Below are positions 58,510 through 64,000 of a stretch of 64,000 nucleotides of DNA, one piece after another. Position 1 is the stretch's first letter, and each line of letters opens with the position of its first letter. Source of the DNA: Dactylellina haptotyla. Taxonomy: Eukaryota; Ascomycota; Orbiliomycetes; Orbiliales; Orbiliaceae. The stretch lies in NCBI GenBank assembly GCA_031310005.1, contig CM062380.1:2170001-2234000 (forward strand), in the 5' to 3' direction. The position numbers and the translations under genes are program-made. The notes beneath the pieces are model-generated. The model saw nothing but the letters and a program-made list of their open reading frames with translations, ran no database searches and was not told the DNA's origin.

Positions 58510-60992
58510 TCACCGTTTAGGGGAAGGTAGCCCACTAGCTTCAGCAATTGGGCTAACATCCGGCAACGATACCTGACCTTGGTTCGCATAGTCTCTTTCT
58601 TTTTCCTTGTCGGCCTTCTCTTTACGTTCGCTAATCTTTTTGTGCAGCCAGCTAATCGCACCGATATTTTCAGGGGCAGGACTGTGCTGCCCACTGGCGC
58701 TCGCTCCTCGCTGTGGTAATGTAGAGGACTCCTTTGGTAGATCTCCAGCTTTTTCGCCAACAGATTGACTGCGTCGTCGCGCCTTCCCATTCAAGGAATT
58801 CGAAGAACCCTGAGAGTTTAACGATTTGGAGAAAGGCGGAGATATCAAACCCGAGAGCTTCTCTCCAGTAGAGTGAGATACTGAAGCAAGATTTAACTTT
58901 TGGGCAGACTTGCGCCAAATCGACTTGTGTTTCGACCTCTCTGAAGGCTTTCCTTCCTCTGGTTGCGAAGACTGCGACGACAATGACGATGCCTGCGAGG
59001 GAGTCTGTGATACCTGTTGAACTAACGATGATGTGGACGCGGATTGCGGGCCTTTCGAATGAGGTGCCGCATTACTATTCGGAGCTTCCAGATGTGTATG
59101 TGGGTTTTCTGTCGGAGGCGAAAATTGAGCTTGGAGAACAGACTTTCTAGATTCTGACGGTGGGGCCGACTCGCGCAACATTGGTGGTGATGCCGATATT
59201 GGTAGGAGAGGGGGTTGTTGGGAGGTAGGATTGGCTGGAGGTGGAACAGCTTGGGCGACAATTGACGCTGGAGGGAGTGACGCGGTCCCATTCAGAGAGG
59301 CTGTAGATGACTCCGCCGATGGATTCTGACTCCCCGGTATTCTCTTCTTTCTAAGCTTGTTAGAAGGCTTCCTCTCGTTTTCGTTACCAGGAGACCGGGA
59401 AAAGTAAGAGGATATGCCCTTTTCTTTTGTAGGGGTTCGTAACGGGCGTGGTGTAATAGGTAGATCCGATGGCGCTCGAGCTTCGGGACTTACGGGTGGT
59501 TCGACTGGGGAAACCATTTCTGAGAATTCCGAGGTCGATTTCTCACCATGGATTGTAGGGTGGTTTTTAGAAAGATCGCGATGCTCGGTTGGGGTAGACT
59601 CTGAAAATACGGGGACCGATTCTTTAGTAGTCGTCCTGTCGGGAACTTCTGAGCTGGGGCTGATTCTTTCGGTCATATGGCCTTTGGCTAGGGCTCGGGG
59701 GGAAGGGAGAATACGGGGAGACGTTGGCGTCCTAGGTTGAAAAGTCGGAGTTGTCGCAGAAGGGGAGCGACTTTTTGAAGGCACCGTTTTGCTTCTCCCC
59801 AAGCCAGTTGGACTAGGGACAGGAGTTGATATCGATTTTCTCGAAGAGGTCGAATTATGGCGGTGTATTCCAAACTTCTTGACCGACTCGGCCCCTGCGC
59901 TAGCGTTCGATGGGTGTCTATCAAGGCCACTTTTAGACGGACTTCGACTTGGTGGGTCTGAGTGTTGGTAGCCTTCACTCGGTACCTTAACATCGTCGTG
60001 ATGCTCGCTATCATCCGAGCCCCTCATACCCAGCAGAAAGTTGTCCTGATTAAGAATCAAAAATATTAATACGTCTTGTGAAAGGCGGTAATCGGCGGGT
60101 GACATTTCATGATCAGGATGTGAAATTATGCCGGGTTGGAAGATCGCTGCTAAGTTCGCCGCAGGCATCAGATTGATGTCCGCTTTCGAAGAAAATACTG
60201 CAAGGAGGTCAAGGATGTAAAGGAGGAGTTGTCGGTTAAGAGGAGGTAATTCACTGATGAGTCGTTGGTAGGTTTTTATCGCTTCAGTCTCGTCTATCGT
60301 TTCATGACCTTGGAGCGGCTGTCTAAATTTATCGTAGTAATCTAACGGGATAATTGGCTCTGGTAGCTGGTTGAGGTATCGTCGGAGAATATTCGCGGCA
60401 TCGTGGACCGTATAGCCTGTCCAATCCAAACCCTTTCCGTATTTATCGGGGGAGTTGAATAATACTTGCAGGTCTTTTATTCTTTTAGCGGAGCCGCTCA
60501 AGCGAAATATTCCCTCAACATCAGTAGCTACATCAGAAGGGTTAGTCTCATTATCGTCATATTAACAAAAATTGCAGAGAACAACTTGCCTTTGTCCTTC
60601 AAGAAAACGCCGCATTTAGCTATCACAATAGGTATATACCCATAAATGAAAGAATTGCCGTTTTGGTCGTTCATACTAATGGCGACTTTTGCGTATTTGA
60701 TGCTCTCTTGCAAGGGAACACCAAAGATCCCAGGAGCCTCCTCTGAAGCGAGATTCCCTCAAGGCAACAATTAATATTCCTGAAACTAAAGAAGGGAGAA
60801 GAAGCAGAAGAGGCGGGGGGAGGAAACAACATATGTTGATGGATAGTACTCGCGAGGGACTAGAATACCTTTTGGTTCTTCTTTTTTGGGGTTCCCCTTT
60901 CCTTTGAATTTTTCCCACCATGAAGTTAATGAGGCCTTGGTTGGCGGCGAAGCCGGACTAGCAAATGGGTGGCCATCTGCCGCCGAGGACAT
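58510..60992 (-). CDS. RhoGAP-domain protein (Sac7/Rga type)
   Basis: GTPase-activating protein for a Rho-family GTPase, likely acting in cell polarity and wall signalling. Three exons. The first (MSSAADGHPFASPASP..LTSWWEKFKGKG..EEPK) joins by GTATTC..TTCAG to EEAPGIFGVPLQESIKYAKV. The GAP domain continues NSFIYGYIPIVIAKCGVFLK, then EGIFRLSGSAKRIKDL with the catalytic Arg finger, ILRRYLNQLPEPIIPLDYYD, LPPLNRQLLLYILDLLAVFS and the PAANLAAIFQPGI motif, where a conserved Asn precedes the loop. The remaining 450 residues are Ser/Pro-rich and disordered, ending in a basic helix SWLHKKISERKEKADKEKER and SPKR. The overall layout resembles yeast Sac7/Bag7. About 760 residues. Confidence 0.93.
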
Positions 60993-61471
60993 GGTTGAAA
61001 AACGAGCGCGACAACTCTCAGACAGAGGGTCTAGGTCGGTGGTATCTTTCCCGCGGAATAACGTGGTTTGCTAGGTTTTGTATGTGTATTTTAGGATGGG
61101 GGGCGGGTTTTCGATTAGATGTCTGTTCCTTTAAATTCTACGGGGCGCAAGTGGATAAGTAAGTTTGACCGCTCGTTCTGGTAGGTGCAAGGGGTCTTGT
61201 GTTCGAGTTTGGAAGCGTCGACGGCGGGGCTAGCGTTCTTTGTTGACATGTCAGCTTCAAGAAACCCCAGAAATGGTATGCAAGCGTGTGCGGGCGAGAG
61301 AAAGAAAGAAGGGGTAGTCTAGACTGCGTGCAGGAGGTGGAGGTAATTCTGGTGGAAAATCGCTGGAGTGAGGAGCTGAGAGAAAGAGGAGGAGGGGATG
61401 AGAGCATACTTTGTTTGCGCGATGGGCGCTGGGGATGGGTTTGGGGCCTAGAAAGCGGAGCGGTGCTGACG

Positions 61472-61533
61472 GTAATGATGATGATGGTGGTGGTGGTGGT
61501 GCTGCTGCTGATGCTGATGATGATGATGATGTT
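61472..61533. repeat. ATG/GTG/CTG trinucleotide repeat
   Basis: Runs of GAT, GGT and GCT units that grade into each other over about 60 bases, within the RhoGAP upstream region. Confidence 0.8.
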
Positions 61534-61754
61534 ACGAGGGAGCCGGTGGGAGCGAGGCGGCAGTCAGACGGGGCTGCGTTGGGTCGGGTTGGGTTGAGTG
61601 TTGCTGTGCAGTTGGAAATGTAGAATTTAGTGGGAGCGGGAACAGTCAAAATGGGCGGCAGGCCAGGCAATGATACGGCTGCTATTTCGTCGACAGGCGG
61701 GCAGAACGAATCTACAGCCTTCAGTGCTCGAAAGGGCGTCAATCGTGTAGCGGC

Positions 61755-61780
61755 AGGAGGAGGAGGAGGAGGAGGAGGAG
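61755..61780. repeat. (GGA)n repeat
   Basis: About eight GGA units, followed by further GGAGG-rich sequence, giving poly-Gly or poly-Pro frames on the two strands. Confidence 0.85.
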
Positions 61781-63181
61781 GGAGGAGTGGCGAGGAAATC
61801 CGGGGAAGGGAAAGGGAGGCGGGGTGGCCAGCGGGTGTGTGGGCGGGTGACGATGGTGGAGCAGTGCACCAGCAATATACATACGCTTTGCTCAACTGCA
61901 TGTACTTGCCTGACCACAGGGGGAGTACTCTGAGTGCTTAAGTAATCATACGAATAAAAAATCTCAAGTGCTCTCGAGCAGGCACGTCTGCCTGTGTGCT
62001 CACACCGGACAACGCTGTCTCTGGGGAGTGGGATATAAAAGAGGGATAGGACTATTCCGAGCAGCTTAGACCTGGGTTTCGCGATAACTAGACCAGGCTT
62101 GGAGCTCTGTCGTAAGACGGAAACTAAATCGTCGGGGTTCCTTTGCATATACCATGTCGAGTGCACAGTGGTCTTGTCAAGTCAGGTTGTGAACAAAGAC
62201 TTATATATAAACCAACCAGGCAAGTTGACTTGCAAGTCCCCAGGTGCCCCGAGTTGGCCAGATAGAACAATATTGCAAATATGCATCATCATCAACCTGT
62301 GGATCTATTCTTAGACGCAGCCTCCCCCCTTCCCTCGCTCCTGTTTGTGCTCTCTCCCGCAAGCCTGCCTCAGCACATCCATTTCAAGCCAGGGAATAAC
62401 CAAGGAATTAGCGTTGAGGAGTCGAAGGGTCCTTCCTTGCCTCCTCATCCATTTGCATAGTTCCAAGAATCAACCACGAGTTCAAACATGCATGCTTGCC
62501 TGCTGGGGACAAGAAATGTGAAGGGGAAAGAAAGAAAAAAAAGCAAAAGTCGTGGCCCAACCAGCATCGCAAAGGAAAAAAAAATAAAAAAAGGGAGGGT
62601 GCGCAGGAAGGGAGACGGTGTACGTATACTATAGGCTAGGGTTCAAGAAAATCAGGTAGCGACTCTCTCTCTTATGTAGAGACCTGCTCCGAGAGTTAAT
62701 GAAAACGAGGGTCCCGCCAGGTAGGTAAACGCCCCACCGGAGAGACAAGCTTGTCTACCACCGATGAGCCTCCTGGTGCGCCATAAACCCCAGGCGAAGC
62801 GCGCAAATATTCATCGATGACATAATCAAGATCCGCGGTGAAAATCGTAGCAGGGAACACGATCGCAATCACAATGCAATGCTCGCTGGACAAGGCGCCC
62901 TCCACCTACATGTTACCACTACAGGATATCCTTACCATGCTGCATCTGCGGGCGTTCATCGCCGAAGTCACAAAATCCATGTTCTTCGTTCCTTGTTTGT
63001 TCTGGATGTGTTCCACATGTCCCTCCACCCGCGTCTGGGTGAGTGTGTTGCGTTATCGATAAAGAACACAGCACGAAACTTTTCCCGTCGCACGCAACAT
63101 TTGAGTCTTCAATGCTCTTGCTCCATCAGATACACTACCTCACAACGCCCCCGAGAGTTGCATTCAGAAAGCATAGGAGCA

Positions 63182-63611
63182 ATGGACGGGTACGTATACC
63201 CTTTTATACGCTTGGATCGAATCACAACCGCCGCCATAGATCAACTAACTCTCTCTCTTGAACCGTCCTGATAGTCTAACACAAGCTGAGCAGCGCGAGT
63301 TCCAAGGTGTCGTCGAAAAGCGCCAGATGAGAGAGTTCATGCAAATGTACTCGAACCTAGTCCAACGCTGCTTCGACGATTGTGTTAACGACTTCACCTC
63401 AAAGACCATGAATGCTAAAGAAGAAGGGTGTATCTCAAAATGTGTCGAGAAATGGCTCAAGGGCAGTGAGAGGATGGGTCAGAGATTTGCTGAACAAAAG
63501 TATATTCGCCCGTCTAACTCTCCTGTAAAATAAGGCTGTTGGCTAACGCTACTTGACTCATACAGCGCGGCAATGATGCAAGGGGGCGGCCCTTTGGGTG
63601 GATCAAGATGA
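63182..63611 (+). CDS. TIM9: Mitochondrial import chaperone Tim9
   Basis: Small Tim protein of the intermembrane space that works with Tim10 to guide carrier proteins to the TIM22 complex. Three exons: 63182-63189 (MDG), 63275-63499 and 63566-63611. It reads [20 protein letters not shown], then the twin CX3C motifs [10 protein letters not shown] and [10 protein letters not shown] that form two disulfides after Mia40-driven import. The last exon adds [14 protein letters not shown]. About 92 residues, the usual size. Splices keep frame with standard signals. There is no cleavable presequence, as expected. Confidence 0.96.
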
Positions 63612-64000
63612 TCTCAACGTTACGTTAGTAACCTACGGCGGATTGACTTTAACGGTCTGTATACCACCTATATATTACCTCTTAGGAAGAGGCCAGTATC
63701 ACACCACTCTGTATTATACTAGGTTTTCTCTTGTGGCTCCGTGCACTGGTGTATCAGAATCTGAGAGATTTATTTGTAGAAAACCCCAGTATATATGTCT
63801 ACATTTCCTAAGCTTAGGATTGGGATTCCATCATTCTTTCTCAACTCTGTAGCCAGGTAGCCAGGTAGCGAGATCAAGTCGGCACTGTGTTCTCCACTGT
63901 ATAATTAAAATCACCACATCACTTCAAGGTCAATTAATAATCAATGTTGCGTTTTAGTCTCGTATTGACGCTACAGAAAGGTTCCATTATAACCACCGTC
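63612..64000. other. TIM9 3' region
   Basis: 389 bases to the window end. No further gene is seen. Confidence 0.6.

Larger units (their letters stand above)
60993..63181. promoter_or_regulatory. Divergent region RhoGAP / TIM9 with simple repeats
   Basis: 2.2 kb between divergent starts. It contains trinucleotide repeats (61472-61533 and 61755-61780), then A-rich runs at 62530-62600, and a plain region up to TIM9. Open frames as long as 214 codons (61257-61901 minus) are Pro/Ser/Ala-rich and follow the repeats, so I do not call them. Confidence 0.5.

Noticed and set aside
61257-61901. 214-codon Pro/Ser/Ala-rich frame on the minus strand
   Set aside because: Produced by GGA and GAT simple repeats; no start context or homology.
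1-64000. A co-operating gene cluster or new defence or mobile system
   Set aside because: The genes belong to unrelated housekeeping families on both strands with separate promoters; no core biosynthetic gene, transposase, integrase or repeat array was seen.

Overview
The window looks like nuclear DNA of a filamentous ascomycete (Pezizomycotina). Most genes are interrupted by short GT..AG introns of about 50-90 bases, with CTAAC/CTGAC-type branch sites close to the acceptor. The proteins are typical of that group: a group I G-alpha ending in CGLI, a fungal gamma-tubulin, a KE4-type ZIP transporter, a GH18 class III chitinase and a GPI-type Ser/Thr-rich wall protein. A leotiomycete is my best guess from general protein character, but the sequence alone does not prove it. 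I see no transposon, no rDNA, no tRNA that I can support and no CRISPR.

Layout, left to right: cyclophilin-40 (-), D-aminoacyl-tRNA deacylase (-), CCR4-NOT subunit NOT3/NOT5 (+), a 1652-residue fungal protein of unknown function (+), gamma-tubulin (+), endonuclease III (-), the ER SNARE Use1 (-), a CECR5-type HAD phosphatase (+), a small unknown protein (-), a long gene-poor stretch, the G-alpha subunit (-), a second gene-poor stretch, free methionine-(R)-sulfoxide reductase (-), a ZIP zinc transporter (-), a dienelactone-hydrolase family enzyme (+), a RasGEF-domain protein (-), a DUF202 membrane protein (+), a DUF1771-Smr protein (-), the Elongator partner Kti12 (-), a chitinase (+), an EFM7-type methyltransferase (+), a Ser/Thr-rich putative GPI protein (-), a RhoGAP (-) and Tim9 (+).

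These are mostly housekeeping and signalling genes arranged as independent units. Some lie divergently (DTD/NOT3, USE1/HAD, ZIP/DLH, KTI12/chitinase), so their intergenic gaps probably hold two promoters. I see no biosynthetic cluster, defence island or other co-operating system. Three genes act in small-GTPase or heterotrimeric G-protein signalling (G-alpha, RasGEF, RhoGAP), and three touch translation (DTD, KTI12, EFM7), but they are not adjacent in a way that suggests joint control.

The most interesting observation is in the free methionine-(R)-sulfoxide reductase gene. Its reading frame can only be joined through a 5-base microexon at 36756-36760. The others are a Thr-to-Leu change in switch I of the G-alpha at the RGS contact site, a large repeat-bearing protein I cannot name, a small unrecognised gene beside a 4-kb gene desert, and a divergent Ras exchange-factor domain. 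Exon joins were worked out by hand from frame, splice signals and remembered family motifs. No alignment or search was run.
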